A DNA stretch of 64,000 nucleotides from Streptomyces sp. DH41 (GTDB lineage Bacteria; Actinomycetota; Actinomycetes; Streptomycetales; Streptomycetaceae), in assembly GCF_029813785.1 (NCBI RefSeq), contig NZ_JARVKY010000002.1, positions 620,001 to 684,000 on the forward strand, in the 5' to 3' direction. The translations under genes were made by a program, and so were the position numbers. Each line of letters opens with the position of its first letter. Position 1 is the first letter of the stretch. Positions 44,404 through 55,522 of the stretch are shown one piece after another. Under the pieces are notes generated by a model. It was not told the DNA's origin. It saw only the letters and a program-made list of their open reading frames with translations, and did not search any database.

Positions 44404-44425
44404 TCAGCTCAGCTCAGCGCCGCGC

Positions 44426-46504
<2,079 letters not shown>

Positions 46505-46578
46505 TCACGGGGTTAACTGTCTGAGGTGGCGACCAGGTGGATCCGTCGTCGCGGGTGCCGGACCTGCCCGTCGCGTAG

Positions 46579-46605
46579 TTGGCACTCTCCGGTGGGGAGT
46601 GCCAG
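46579..46605. promoter_or_regulatory. CIRCE operator 1 (HrcA site)
   Basis: TTGGCACTC-N9-GAGTGCCAG, 7-8 of 9 positions per arm matching the HrcA consensus TTAGCACTC-N9-GAGTGCTAA. It lies about 100 bp upstream of groES, downstream of the likely transcription start. Confidence 0.85.
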
Positions 46606-46612
46606 AGCCGAG

Positions 46613-46640
46613 ACTATGACCGCGATTAGCACTCGGTCAA
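46613..46640 (-). promoter_or_regulatory. groES-groEL1 promoter between the CIRCE elements
   Basis: On the minus strand TTGACC (46640-46635) and CATAGT (46618-46613) are 16 nt apart, a fair principal-sigma promoter. The -35 lies in the centre of CIRCE 2 and the start point falls in CIRCE 1, so HrcA would block it. Confidence 0.6.
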
Positions 46641-46652
46641 GCGGAGTGCCAA
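46626..46652. promoter_or_regulatory. CIRCE operator 2 (HrcA site)
   Basis: TTAGCACTC-N9-GAGTGCCAA: the first arm is perfect, the second differs at one position. It is 20 bp from CIRCE 1. Confidence 0.88.
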
Positions 46653-46707
46653 TGCCGACGGCGCGTCGGGGGGAAATCGGCCTGGACGGCCGCGTCCTCG
46701 GGCACCC

Positions 46708-47502
46708 CTACAGGTAGTCCTCCAGGCGTCCCACCCTCAGTCCCTGCTCCTCGATCTCCTCCAGCAGGCGTTCGGTACGCGCGCTCAGGCCCACGCCCGT
46801 CGGGTGGTCCGGGGCCACGGACACGATGTCGCCGGCGTGGAGGTGATGGCCACCGCGGGAGTAGGTGAGGTCGCCGGCGGGGTCCAGGGCCGCCCGCCAC
46901 AGGACGACCGCCGTGATGCCGCAGTCGGCGGCGGCGCGCAGGGTCGTGGTGTCGTATCTGCCGTAGGGCGGGCGGAAGAGGTGGGGGCGGACGCCGAAGC
47001 GGGACCTGAGCTTGGTCTGCTGGCCGCAGATCTCGGCGCGCTGGCCGGCGTAGGGCAGGCCGCGCAGGGAGCGGTGGTCGAGGGTGTGGTTCTGCAGGCT
47101 CGCGCCGACCGAGCGCAGCCGGGCGAAGTGGCCGTACGCCGGTCCGGCGACGGTGTCGGTGAGGAACAGGGTGACCGGGAGCCGCCGTTCGCGGATCAGT
47201 GCGGCGAAGCGCGGGTCCCGTTCGGCGCTGTCGTCGAAGGTGAGGAAGACGACCGGGTCGGCGGTGCGGACGTGGTCCACGACGGGCGGCAGGGCCTGCC
47301 CCCGTCCGTTGCCCTGACTGCCGCCCGTGTCGTCGTTGCCCGGGCCGGCCGCCCGGGCCTGTCGCGCCGCGGGCGGGTGTTCGGCGGGGCCGGCGGACTG
47401 GGCGCAGCCGGTGAGCAGTACGGCGGTCAGGACGGCCAGGGCGGTCACGGCGGACGTGGCCGTCGGGGCGGCCCCGGTCGGCCAGAACCGCCCGCACCTC
47501 AC
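46708..47502 (-). CDS. Polysaccharide deacetylase lipoprotein (downstream copy)
   Basis: Extracytoplasmic NodB-domain protein of 264 aa from GTG 47502, overlapping the previous stop as GTGA. Signal peptide ALAVLTAVLLTGC with lipobox Cys near residue 31. NodB motifs: FLTFDDSAERD (paired Asp), NHTLDH (metal His pair) and FRPPYGRYD. Family members remove acetyl groups from cell-wall or exopolysaccharide amino sugars. It is a diverged tandem copy of the next gene upstream and probably arose by duplication. Both end in RLEDYL. Confidence 0.87.
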   Translation of the reverse strand: MRCGRFWPTGAAPTATSAVTALAVLTAVLLTGCAQSAGPAEHPPAARQARAAGPGNDDTGGSQGNGRGQALPPVVDHVRTADPVVFLTFDDSAERDPRFAALIRERRLPVTLFLTDTVAGPAYGHFARLRSVGASLQNHTLDHRSLRGLPYAGQRAEICGQQTKLRSRFGVRPHLFRPPYGRYDTTTLRAAADCGITAVVLWRAALDPAGDLTYSRGGHHLHAGDIVSVAPDHPTGVGLSARTERLLEEIEEQGLRVGRLEDYL

Positions 47503-48440
47503 AGGTAGTCCTCCAGCCGGGCCACCGCGTACCCCTCCGCGGTGACCTTGTCGAGGAACTCGCGGACCATGTCGCGCATGGTGCCGCCCCAGTCGTCCTC
47601 GCCCCGGAAGTGGGTGAGGACGATGTCGCCGGGGTGGATCTCGCGGTCCCACTCGCGGTAGTCCCAGTGGTCGGCGAAGACCTCCTCGTTCCAGATCGGG
47701 GCGTACTCGATGCCGCAGGACCTGGCCGCCCGCAGGGTGTCGCGGTTGTAGTTGCCGTAGGGCGGGCGGAAGAGGGTCGGGCGCTCGCCGTAGCGCTTCT
47801 CGATCACGTCCTGCATGCCGCAGATCTCGCGCTTCTGCTCGGTGTAGGACAGGCCGGGCAGGTAGGGGTGGTTCAGGGTGTGGTTGGCGAGGGTGACGCC
47901 GCGGTCCCGCATCTTCTTGAAGTAGCCGTAGTCCTCCTTCACCAGGTAGTCGCTGAGGAAGGCGGTGTACGGGATCTTCAGCTCGCTCATCATCCGCAGG
48001 AACGCCGGGTCCTTCTCGGCGCCGTCGTCGATGGTGAGGAAGACGATCTTCTCCTTGGTGGGGACCGAGGTGAAGACCGGCGGGAGGTTCTCCTGGCCGT
48101 CCACCTCGAAGCCCTCGCGCGCCTTGATCTCCGGCTTCTTCGCGGGGGGCGGCGGGGCCGCCAGCGGGACCTTCTTCAGGTTCCAGCGCTTGGCGGCGGC
48201 GACCCGGGCGGTGTGGGCCGCGCGCAGTTCGGACGCGTAGGCGTCGAGCGCTCGGGCCGGGGGTGCCTGGAGGGGCTGCGGGCCGGCGGCGCCCCGCTCT
48301 CCGGAGGCGTCCTGCGCACAGCCGGAGGCGAGGGCGGCGACGGCGAGCACGGCGACACCGCCGCGCGTCCGGAGCCCTGGAGAAGACGCCCGAAACACCC
48401 TGGACGCCCGACTCTTGTCATTTTGTACGACTGCTCGCAT
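47499..48440 (-). CDS. Polysaccharide deacetylase lipoprotein (upstream copy)
   Basis: NodB-domain lipoprotein of 313 aa from ATG 48440. Signal peptide with lipobox LAVAALASGC (Cys near residue 41) and a linker with the unusual PPPPAKKPEIK. NodB motifs FLTIDDGAEKD, NHTLNH and FRPPYGNYN are intact, so it should be an active metal-dependent deacetylase. Its divergent neighbour is a methyltransferase gene 90 bp away. It is coupled to the second deacetylase by a 4-nt overlap. Confidence 0.88.
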   Translation of the reverse strand: MRAVVQNDKSRASRVFRASSPGLRTRGGVAVLAVAALASGCAQDASGERGAAGPQPLQAPPARALDAYASELRAAHTARVAAAKRWNLKKVPLAAPPPPAKKPEIKAREGFEVDGQENLPPVFTSVPTKEKIVFLTIDDGAEKDPAFLRMMSELKIPYTAFLSDYLVKEDYGYFKKMRDRGVTLANHTLNHPYLPGLSYTEQKREICGMQDVIEKRYGERPTLFRPPYGNYNRDTLRAARSCGIEYAPIWNEEVFADHWDYREWDREIHPGDIVLTHFRGEDDWGGTMRDMVREFLDKVTAEGYAVARLEDYL

Positions 48441-48530
48441 GGTGCCGGATCCTCGCAGTCCCCGGCCGTCGGGCCGCGCCCGACACCGCGCGGGAGGCAC
48501 ACGATCCACCGACTGGCCCACAATGTCCCG

Positions 48531-49736
48531 GTGAACGACCTCGACGCCCTCCTCGCCCTGCTCACCCCCGAAGGCCGCGCCCTCCTCGACGAGGTGCGCG
48601 ACACCGACCCGGCGCGGGAGCTCGCGGTCGCGACCCGGCTGCGGCGCACGCATCCCGCCGAGCTGGTGTCGGCGGCGCTCGGGCAGGCCCGGCTGCGGCA
48701 GCGGGCGGTGGCGAAGTTCGGTGAGCGGGACGCCGGGCGGATGTTCTTCACGCCCAACGGGGTCGAGCAGTCGACGCGGGCGAGCGTGGCCGCGTACCGG
48801 GCCGAGCGGCTGGCCGCCCTGGGCGTGACCTCCGTCGCCGACCTGTGCTGCGGAATCGGCGGCGACGCGATCGCGCTGGCCCGGGCCGGGATCCGGGTGC
48901 TGGCCGTGGACCGGGACCCGGCGACGGCCGCCGCGGCCCGTGCCAACACCGAGGCGCTGGGGCTGGGTGAGCTGATCGAGGTGCGCGAGGCGGACGTGAC
49001 GGAGGTGGAGGCGACTGGGTACGACGCCGTGTTCGTCGACCCCGCGCGGCGCGGGGGGCGAGGGAGGATCTTCGACCCGGAGGCGTACTCGCCGCCACTG
49101 TCCTGGGCCGTCGAGGCGGCCCGTACGGCTCCCCGCGCCGCCGCGCTCAAGGTCGCGCCCGGCATTCCGCACGAGGCGGTACCGGCGGACGCCGAGGCCG
49201 AGTGGATCTCCGACGGCGGGGACGTGAAGGAGGCGGTGCTGTGGTTCGGCGGCACGCCGGGGGTGGTGACGCCGGAGGCGGTGACGCCGGGGGCGGTGCG
49301 GGCCACGCTGTTGCCGGGGCCCCGCACCCTGCTCGGCACCGGCCTGCCCGACCCGGAGGTCCGCACTCCCGGCCGCTACCTGTACGAGCCGGACGGCGCC
49401 GTCATCCGCGCCCATCTCGTCGCCGAGGTCGCCGCACAGGTCGGCGGAGGGCTCCTCGACGCGACCATCGCGTACGTCACCGCGGACGAACTGCTGCCGA
49501 CGCCGTACGCCACGGCGTACGAGATCACCGACCGGATGCCCTTCAACGTCAAGAAGCTGAAGGCGCTGCTGCGGGAGCGCCGGGTCGGCAACCTGACCGT
49601 GAAGAAGCGGGGCTCGGCCGTCGAGCCGGAGGAGCTGCGGCGGAAGGTCAAGCCCGAGGGGCCGAACGCGGCGACGGTGTTCATGACCCGGGTCGCCGGG
49701 GCGCCGACGATGCTGATCGGACACCCGGTCCGCTGA
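48531..49736 (+). CDS. SAM-dependent methyltransferase with THUMP-like domain
   Basis: Class I methyltransferase of 401 aa from GTG 48531. The SAM-binding loop VADLCCGIGGDAIALA is at about residues 103-118, VLAVDRDP follows, and the catalytic-type motif VDPARRGG is near residue 164. The C-terminal 100 residues (GRYLYEPDGAVIRAHL; FNVKKLKALLRERRVGNLTVKKRG in parts) match the THUMP-like domain of this actinobacterial family. A nucleic acid, probably RNA, is the likely substrate by analogy; not proven. It ends 9 nt from a convergent sigma-factor gene. Confidence 0.85.
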   Translation: MNDLDALLALLTPEGRALLDEVRDTDPARELAVATRLRRTHPAELVSAALGQARLRQRAVAKFGERDAGRMFFTPNGVEQSTRASVAAYRAERLAALGVTSVADLCCGIGGDAIALARAGIRVLAVDRDPATAAAARANTEALGLGELIEVREADVTEVEATGYDAVFVDPARRGGRGRIFDPEAYSPPLSWAVEAARTAPRAAALKVAPGIPHEAVPADAEAEWISDGGDVKEAVLWFGGTPGVVTPEAVTPGAVRATLLPGPRTLLGTGLPDPEVRTPGRYLYEPDGAVIRAHLVAEVAAQVGGGLLDATIAYVTADELLPTPYATAYEITDRMPFNVKKLKALLRERRVGNLTVKKRGSAVEPEELRRKVKPEGPNAATVFMTRVAGAPTMLIGHPVR

Positions 49737-49745
49737 CCCGCCCGC

Positions 49746-51020
49746 TCAGCCGCAGTCGTCGGCCCGGCGGGTCAGCAGCTCGCGTTCGCGTTCGTTGCGG
49801 GTCAGTGACGCGGCGCGCGCGAACTCCGCCCGTGCCTCCGCCGTACGCCCCAGGCGGCGCAGGAGGTCGCCGCGGACGCTGGGGAGCAGGTGGTAGTCGC
49901 GCAGGGCAGGCTCGGCGGCGAGGGCGTCGACGAGGAGGAGTGCGGGGGCCGGGCCCTCGGCCATCGACACGGCGACCGCTCGGTTGAGTTCGACGACCGG
50001 GGACGGGGCGCGGGCCGCGAGCAGGCCGTACAGCGTGGCGATGCGCGGCCAGTCGGTCTCCTCGTAGCTGTGAGCCGTCGCGTGGCAGGCGGCGATCGCG
50101 GCCTGGAGGACGTACGGACCCGGGGCGCCGGAGCCGGTGGTGGCGGGGGACTGAGCGTGTGCGTGGGCGTGGTCCAGGGCGGCGATGCCGCGGGCGATGA
50201 GCATGCGGTTCCAGCGGCGGCGGTTCTGGTCCTGGAGGAGGACCGGCGCGCCGTCGGGGCCGGTGCGGGCGGCGGTCCGGGACGCCTGGAACTCCAGCAG
50301 GGCCGTCAGGCCGTGGACCTCGGGTTCCTTCGGCATCAGGGCGCAGAGCACGCGGGCCAGGCGCAGGGCGTCCTCGCACAGGGCCGGACGGAGCCAGTCG
50401 TCGCCGACGGTGGCCGCGTAGCCCTCGTTGAAGATCAGGTAGATGACCTCCAGGACCGAGCCGAGACGGGCCGCGCGGTCCGGGCCGTACGGCACCTCGA
50501 AGGCGACGTTCCTCGTGGCCAGGGTGCGTTTGGCGCGCACGATGCGCTGCGCGACCGTCGGTTCCGGTACCAGGAAGGCGCGGGCGATCTCCGGCGTGGT
50601 CAGACCGCCGAGCAGCCGCAGGGTGAGGGCGATGCGGGCCTCGGCGGACAGCACCGGGTGGCAGGCGGTGAAGACCAGCCGCAGCAGGTCGTCGTCGATG
50701 TCGTCCGGGTCTGCGGGCTCCTCGGGCGGTGCGGTCGCGGTGGGCAGGTCGCGGCCGATCTCCGCCAGCTTGCGGGCGTAGTTCTCCCGGCGCCGGATCA
50801 GGTCGACGGCGCGACGCCGCGCGGTGGCCATGAGCCAGGCGCCCGGGTTGTCGGGCACACCGTCCCGGGGCCACTGCTCCAGGGCCGCGACCACCGCGTC
50901 CTGCGCGAGTTCCTCGGCGAGGCCGACGTCACGGACGAGACGGGCGACGCCGGCGATGACGCGGGGCGACTCCAGTCGGAAGACGGTTTCGAGGGCCTCG
51001 GTGGGCCGCGGTTCTGCCAC
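49746..51020 (-). CDS. ECF42-type sigma factor with TPR-like C-terminus
   Basis: Extracytoplasmic-function sigma factor of 424 aa, longer than the usual 180. Region 2: FRLESPRVIAGVARLVRDVG and AWLMATARRRAVDLIRR. Region 4: LTTPEIARAFLVPEPTVAQRIVRAKRTL. The extra 230 residues form a helical DUF6596/TPR-like C-terminal domain (VIYLIFNEGYAATVGDDW; VELNRAVAVSMAEGPAPAL). This architecture and the upstream DGPF gene define ECF42, which has no anti-sigma factor and is thought to be controlled by its own C-terminal domain. Confidence 0.92.
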   Translation of the reverse strand: MAEPRPTEALETVFRLESPRVIAGVARLVRDVGLAEELAQDAVVAALEQWPRDGVPDNPGAWLMATARRRAVDLIRRRENYARKLAEIGRDLPTATAPPEEPADPDDIDDDLLRLVFTACHPVLSAEARIALTLRLLGGLTTPEIARAFLVPEPTVAQRIVRAKRTLATRNVAFEVPYGPDRAARLGSVLEVIYLIFNEGYAATVGDDWLRPALCEDALRLARVLCALMPKEPEVHGLTALLEFQASRTAARTGPDGAPVLLQDQNRRRWNRMLIARGIAALDHAHAHAQSPATTGSGAPGPYVLQAAIAACHATAHSYEETDWPRIATLYGLLAARAPSPVVELNRAVAVSMAEGPAPALLLVDALAAEPALRDYHLLPSVRGDLLRRLGRTAEARAEFARAASLTRNERERELLTRRADDCG

Positions 51021-51065
51021 GGCCCACCATGCAACACCCTGGCCCCCCCCAGGATGAAACTCCGG

Positions 51066-51422
51066 TCAGCCCTCCATGAGTTCCCGCACCTCGCAGGTCA
51101 CCGTCCAGTGCTCCTCGTGCACCTTGAGGAAGCGCTTGGTCCACTCGACCGCCTCGGCCATGTCCTTGGCCTGGAGGAGCGAGTAGCCGCCGATGACCTC
51201 CTTGGTCTCGGTGAAGGGGCCGTCGGTGACGGACAGTCGCCCGCCCTCGTAGTGGACTCGGCTGCCCTGGGCCGTCGGGGTCAGCCCGGCGGTGTCGAGC
51301 AGGACGCCGGCCTTCGTCATCTCCTCCATCAGCTTCTCCATGCGCCGCACCAGCTCGGGGCTGGGGCCGCCGGAGGGGGCGTCGTTCTCGTCGATGCGGA
51401 TCAGGGACAGGTAGCGGGGCAT
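51066..51422 (-). CDS. YCII/DGPF-domain protein, ECF42 partner
   Basis: Dimeric ferredoxin-like fold protein of 118 aa from ATG 51422 with GAGGAG upstream. TDGPFTETKEVIGGYSLL carries the DGPF motif that names the group. It lies 45 nt upstream of the ECF42 gene on the same strand, the standard arrangement, and is the usual regulon member of that sigma factor. Enzymatic role unknown. Confidence 0.92.
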   Translation of the reverse strand: MPRYLSLIRIDENDAPSGGPSPELVRRMEKLMEEMTKAGVLLDTAGLTPTAQGSRVHYEGGRLSVTDGPFTETKEVIGGYSLLQAKDMAEAVEWTKRFLKVHEEHWTVTCEVRELMEG

Positions 51423-51546
51423 GGTGGCTCCTCGGGGTGGGTCGGTGGGTCGGGGTCCTTCCCGGCCTCTCACCCGTGCGTCGAACGGGAGGGCCCTGGA
51501 TCGACACGCGGCCGGGGTTTTCCCCCGGCGATTTCCCCGAGGCTCC

Positions 51547-52764
51547 TCAGCGCAGCGATTCCCACAGGTCACCGGCGTCCGGCTCCTTGGCGACCACCCG
51601 GTTGGCGTCCCAGGGCGCCGGCACGACGGGCATCGTCACCGTGCGTACGTCGTCCGCCGACAGGCTCCCGAGGCTGCGGCCGAGGCTCATCAGCTCGCCC
51701 AGCGAGTCGAGGCCGGTGTCGGTGGTGAGGCTGCCGGTGACCGCGTCGGCGACCTGGTACAGCCGCGGGGGGTCGGTGAGCAGGTCGGTGGCGGAGATCT
51801 GCTCCAGCAGCGCCTTGACCAGTTTGTGCTGGAGTTCTATGCGGGCGAGGTCGCTGCCGCCCTCGAGCCCGTACCGGGTGCGGGCCAGCCCGAGGGCCTC
51901 GGTGCCGTCGAGGTGGTTGGTGCCGGCGTCCAGGTGCAGGTGGCTCTTGTCGTCGTCGATGTCCACGTCCGTGGTGACGGTCACGCCGCCGAGCGCGTCG
52001 ACGAGCTTGGCGAAGCCGGAGAAGTCGATCTCGATGTAGTGGTCCATGCGGACGCCGGTGACCGACTCGACGGTCTTGACGGCGCAGACCGGCCCGCCCA
52101 GGGCGTAGGCGGAGTTGAACATCGCGCCGCTCGCCTCCCGGCTCTCGCCGCCGGACGGCAGCGGACAGGACGGCCGGGCGACGAGCGTGTCGCGCGGGAT
52201 GCTGACCACGGTGGCCGCGGTCCGGCCCGCGTCGAGGTGGACGACCATCGCCGTGTCCGAGCGGGCGCCCTCGCTGTCGCCGCCGCCGAGTTCCTGGTTC
52301 TCCTCGCCGCCGCGCGAGTCCGAGCCGAGGACCAGGATGTTCAGGGCGCCGGTGGGCTCCGGGGCCGCGTCGGGCGAGGCGGAGGGGACGGTGACCGGCC
52401 GCGCGGGGCGGTCGTCGCCGAGTGCGCCATTGATGTCGACGCTCTTGATGTTGCCGTTCAGGTGCCAGTAGGCCCAGCCCGCCGCGGCGGCTCCGAACAG
52501 CAGGGCACAGGCCAGGGCGAGGCCGGCCACCTTCAGCCCTTTCGAGCGCCCACCCGGGCCGCCCGGGCCGCCCAGTCCACCCGGGCCGCCCGATGCGCCC
52601 GGCTCACCCGGTCCGCCCGGCTCACCCTGTCCGCCCGATCCGCCCGGCTCACCCCGTCCGCTCGGCCCACCCCGCGCATCCCGCGCAGCCATGTGTCCGC
52701 CCCCGCCCCCGCCCGTGCCGGTCCCGTTCGCGTCCCCACCCGAATGCCCCATCAGGAGGAACAT
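51547..52764 (-). CDS. LytR-CpsA-Psr (LCP) family protein with collagen-like N-terminus
   Basis: Membrane-bound phosphotransferase of about 405 aa (ATG 52752 is an alternative start), of the family that attaches glycopolymers to peptidoglycan. Residues 25-80 are a cytoplasmic collagen-like Gly-x-y tract (GEPGGPGEPGASGGPGG in part). A membrane helix VAGLALACALLFGAAAAGW follows. The LCP domain has LVLGSDSRGG, the Arg-rich VSIPRDTLV, FNSAYALGG, and a metal/lipid-binding region with DGTEALGLARTRYG. No partner glycopolymer gene is adjacent. Confidence 0.9.
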   Translation of the reverse strand: MFLLMGHSGGDANGTGTGGGGGGHMAARDARGGPSGRGEPGGSGGQGEPGGPGEPGASGGPGGLGGPGGPGGRSKGLKVAGLALACALLFGAAAAGWAYWHLNGNIKSVDINGALGDDRPARPVTVPSASPDAAPEPTGALNILVLGSDSRGGEENQELGGGDSEGARSDTAMVVHLDAGRTAATVVSIPRDTLVARPSCPLPSGGESREASGAMFNSAYALGGPVCAVKTVESVTGVRMDHYIEIDFSGFAKLVDALGGVTVTTDVDIDDDKSHLHLDAGTNHLDGTEALGLARTRYGLEGGSDLARIELQHKLVKALLEQISATDLLTDPPRLYQVADAVTGSLTTDTGLDSLGELMSLGRSLGSLSADDVRTVTMPVVPAPWDANRVVAKEPDAGDLWESLR

Positions 52765-52878
52765 AAGTCCGAATTATTGGGAGCGGACATAGCCGGGTCG
52801 TCATTCTGCGGAAATTCTCAGACTTCGGGGGAGAGCGACCGGGGCCGAGGGTGCGGCGAGGGCGGCAACCGACGTCGG

Positions 52879-53931
52879 TCAGGCCGCCGCGGGCGCCCCC
52901 GTGCTGCTCCGCGCTTCCAGGCTGGTGGCCAGCTCCACCCGGGTCGCCGTCGCGGAGCCGTCGTCGCGCCCGAGGTCCAGGACCAGCCGGGCCGCCGCCT
53001 CGGCCATCTCCATGAGCGGCTGCCGTACGGTCGTCAGTGGCGGCCCCACCCAACGGGCCACCGGCAGGTCGTCGAACCCGACCACGCTCAGGTCCTGCGG
53101 GATGCGAAGCCCCAGCTCGCGGGCCGCCTCGTACAGTCCGAGCGCCTGGAGGTCGTTGCCGGCGAAGACGGCGGTCGGCCGGTCGGGGCGGCGCAGCAGT
53201 TCCAGACCCTGCCGGTAGCCGGCCTCGTGGTGGAAGTCGCCGGTCATGATCAGGTCCGGGTCGACGGGCAGCCCCGCTGTCTCCAGGGCGGCCCGGTAGC
53301 CGTCGATCCGGGCGCGGCTGCACATCATCCGGGTGGGTCCGCTGATCGCGCCGATACGAGTGTGCCCGAGGTCGACCAGGTGCCGGGTGGCGGCGAGTCC
53401 GCCCTGCCAGTTGGTGGCGCCGATGGACGGCACGTCGGCGCCCGGGTCGCCGGCCGGGTCCATCACCACGAACGGGATGGAGCGGCTGGTGAGCAGTGCC
53501 CGCTGGGACTCGTCGAGGCCGGACAGGACGAGGATCACGCCGTGCGGGCGGCGGGCGGCGACCTGGTCGGCCCAGGTCCGCCCGGGCGTGAGGCGCCCCG
53601 CGCTCTCGGAGAGGACGACGCTGAGCCCGGTGTCCCGTGCCACGTTCTCCACGCCCCGGATGACCTCCATCGCCCAGGCGCTCTCCAGCTCGTGGAAGAC
53701 CAGGTCGATCAGGGGCGAGCGGGTCGCCTCGGCCCGCCGGCGCCGGTAGCCGTGGTCGCGCAGCAGCTCCTCCACGCGCGCCCGGGTCGCGGGGGCGACG
53801 TCGGCGCGGCCATTGAGAACCTTCGAAACAGTCGGCGCCGACACACCGGCCTCACGCGCGATCTCGGCGAGGGTCGCGGTCTGCGCGGACCGCTTTTGCG
53901 TCCGGGTTTCAGCGGGCTGCGGGGATGTCAT
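52879..53931 (-). CDS. LacI-family transcriptional regulator
   Basis: Regulator of 350 aa. The N-terminal helix-turn-helix (TLAEIAREAGVSAPTVSKVLNG, in parts, about residues 20-42) is followed by the hinge helix and a periplasmic-binding-protein-like effector domain (GVILVLSGLDESQRALL; TAVFAGNDLQALGLYEAARE; FDDLPVARWVGPPLTTVRQP). Sugar ligands are usual for the family, but no sugar transporter or catabolic gene lies next to it. The 176 bases upstream contain no gene. Confidence 0.9.
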   Translation of the reverse strand: MTSPQPAETRTQKRSAQTATLAEIAREAGVSAPTVSKVLNGRADVAPATRARVEELLRDHGYRRRRAEATRSPLIDLVFHELESAWAMEVIRGVENVARDTGLSVVLSESAGRLTPGRTWADQVAARRPHGVILVLSGLDESQRALLTSRSIPFVVMDPAGDPGADVPSIGATNWQGGLAATRHLVDLGHTRIGAISGPTRMMCSRARIDGYRAALETAGLPVDPDLIMTGDFHHEAGYRQGLELLRRPDRPTAVFAGNDLQALGLYEAARELGLRIPQDLSVVGFDDLPVARWVGPPLTTVRQPLMEMAEAAARLVLDLGRDDGSATATRVELATSLEARSSTGAPAAA

Positions 53932-54107
53932 GACGGCGATGGTATCCCCGCTGACCCTCTCGACGAAGAGTTCAGTGAGCCACAGACCTCCGGAACATTC
54001 GCCATTGTCGTCGAATCATTCGACAGGAGGAGGGCGGAGGACGGCGGACGGGGATCGCCGCGATCCGTGAGGGCGCGGCAGCCTGCGGCCGGGTGCCGGC
54101 GCGCTGG

Positions 54108-54395
54108 TCACGGCGCCGGCGGCGGGCCCGGGTCTGTGAGCGTCCCGTCCACCGACTCGAACCGCCACCGGTGTGCCGCCCGCGTGACCAGGTCCCCGTC
54201 CGGCTCGGGCAGCTCCGGCAGGTCGGCGTCGTAGGGGGCGTCCCACCAGGTGATGACGAGGACGCGGTCCTGCGGGGCGCGGAGGGTCTCCCGGCGCAGC
54301 GGGGTGCCGTCGAGCGGCTGCGCCCGCGCCCAGGCCAGCAGTTCCTCGCCCCGGCCGGGCACGGCCCGCGCCTCCCACATCAGCGCGACGGTCAC
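54108..54395 (-). CDS. 95-aa hypothetical protein coupled to tsaD
   Basis: Small protein from GTG 54395, overlapping the tsaD stop as [24 protein letters not shown] and [20 protein letters not shown] suggest a ferredoxin-like (dimeric alpha-beta barrel) fold of the antibiotic-monooxygenase type. Active residues cannot be assigned. Its position after tsaD is conserved in Streptomyces from memory. Confidence 0.65.
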   Translation of the reverse strand: MTVALMWEARAVPGRGEELLAWARAQPLDGTPLRRETLRAPQDRVLVITWWDAPYDADLPELPEPDGDLVTRAAHRWRFESVDGTLTDPGPPPAP

Positions 54396-55522
54396 GAGTA
54401 CAGGTTCTCCTTGCTGACCTCGTGGACGTGGTCGTGAGCATGGGTGTGAGAGGGCGCGTGCGGGTGGTCGCGGCCCGGCACATGGGGTTCCGTCACCGGG
54501 AGCGACGAGTCCGCCGAGAGGTCCCAGTCGGAGGCGGCCCGGCCCCGGGCGACCATCTCCGCGCCGAGCGCGGCCACCATCGCCCCGTTGTCCGTGCACA
54601 GCTTCGGCCGCGGTACGCGCAACCGGATGCCGGCCGCCTCGCAGCGTTCCTGGGCGAGGACCCGCAGCCGGGAGTTGGCGGCCACGCCGCCGCCGATCAT
54701 GAGGTGGTCGACGCCCTCGTCCTTGCAGGCCCGCACCGCCTTGCGGGTCAGTACGTCCACGACCGCCTCCTGGAAGGAGGCCGACACGTCGCGCACCGGC
54801 ACCTCCTCCCCCGCCGCCCGCTTCGCCTCGATCCAGCGGGCCACGGCCGTCTTCAGCCCGGAGAAGGAGAAGTCGTACGCCGCGTCGCGCGGGCCGGTGA
54901 GCCCGCGCGGGAACGCGATCGCCTTCGGGTCGCCCTCGCGCGCGTACCGGTCGATGACGGGGCCGCCGGGGAAGCCCAGGTTCAGCACACGGGCGATCTT
55001 GTCGAAGGCCTCGCCGGCCGCGTCGTCGATGGTGGCGCCCATCGGGCGGACGTCGGAGGTGATGTCCGAGGAGAGCAGGAGGGACGAGTGGCCGCCGGAG
55101 ACCAGCAGCGCCATCGTCGGCTCGGGCAGCGGGCCGTGCTCCAGCTGGTCGACGCAGATGTGGGAGGCGAGGTGGTTGACGCCGTACAGGGGCTTGCCGA
55201 GGGCGTACGCGTACGCCTTCGCCGCCGAGACGCCGACCAGCAGGGCGCCGGCGAGGCCGGGGCCCGCGGTGACGGCGATGCCGTCGAGGTCGCGCGCGCT
55301 CACCCCCGCCTCCTTCAGGGCGCGGTCGATCGTGGGGACCATCGCCTCCAGGTGGGCGCGGCTCGCCACCTCCGGCACGACGCCGCCGAAACGGGCGTGC
55401 TCGTCGACGCTGGACGCGACGGCGTCGGCCAGCAGGGTGGTGCCGCGGACGACACCGACGCCGGTCTCGTCGCAGGAGGTCTCGATCCCCAGCACGAGAG
55501 GCTCGTCGCGTGAGTCAGCCAT
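54392..55522 (-). CDS. tsaD: TsaD, tRNA threonylcarbamoyladenosine synthase subunit
   Basis: Catalytic subunit that transfers the threonylcarbamoyl group to A37 of ANN-decoding tRNAs, acting with TsaB and TsaE. 376 aa. [15 protein letters not shown] opens the ASKHA fold. The metal His pair is in [12 protein letters not shown] (about residues 117-121). The [17 protein letters not shown] block and [16 protein letters not shown] are standard. The C-terminus carries an extra tail of about 35 residues with seven His in alternating pairs ([16 protein letters not shown]), absent from E. coli TsaD. It overlaps rimI by 8 nt. Confidence 0.96.
   Translation of the reverse strand: MADSRDEPLVLGIETSCDETGVGVVRGTTLLADAVASSVDEHARFGGVVPEVASRAHLEAMVPTIDRALKEAGVSARDLDGIAVTAGPGLAGALLVGVSAAKAYAYALGKPLYGVNHLASHICVDQLEHGPLPEPTMALLVSGGHSSLLLSSDITSDVRPMGATIDDAAGEAFDKIARVLNLGFPGGPVIDRYAREGDPKAIAFPRGLTGPRDAAYDFSFSGLKTAVARWIEAKRAAGEEVPVRDVSASFQEAVVDVLTRKAVRACKDEGVDHLMIGGGVAANSRLRVLAQERCEAAGIRLRVPRPKLCTDNGAMVAALGAEMVARGRAASDWDLSADSSLPVTEPHVPGRDHPHAPSHTHAHDHVHEVSKENLYS

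Noticed and set aside
47610-48530. Plus-strand extension upstream of the THUMP-like methyltransferase frame
   Set aside because: It lies opposite the deacetylase gene. Family similarity begins only at the GTG at 48531.
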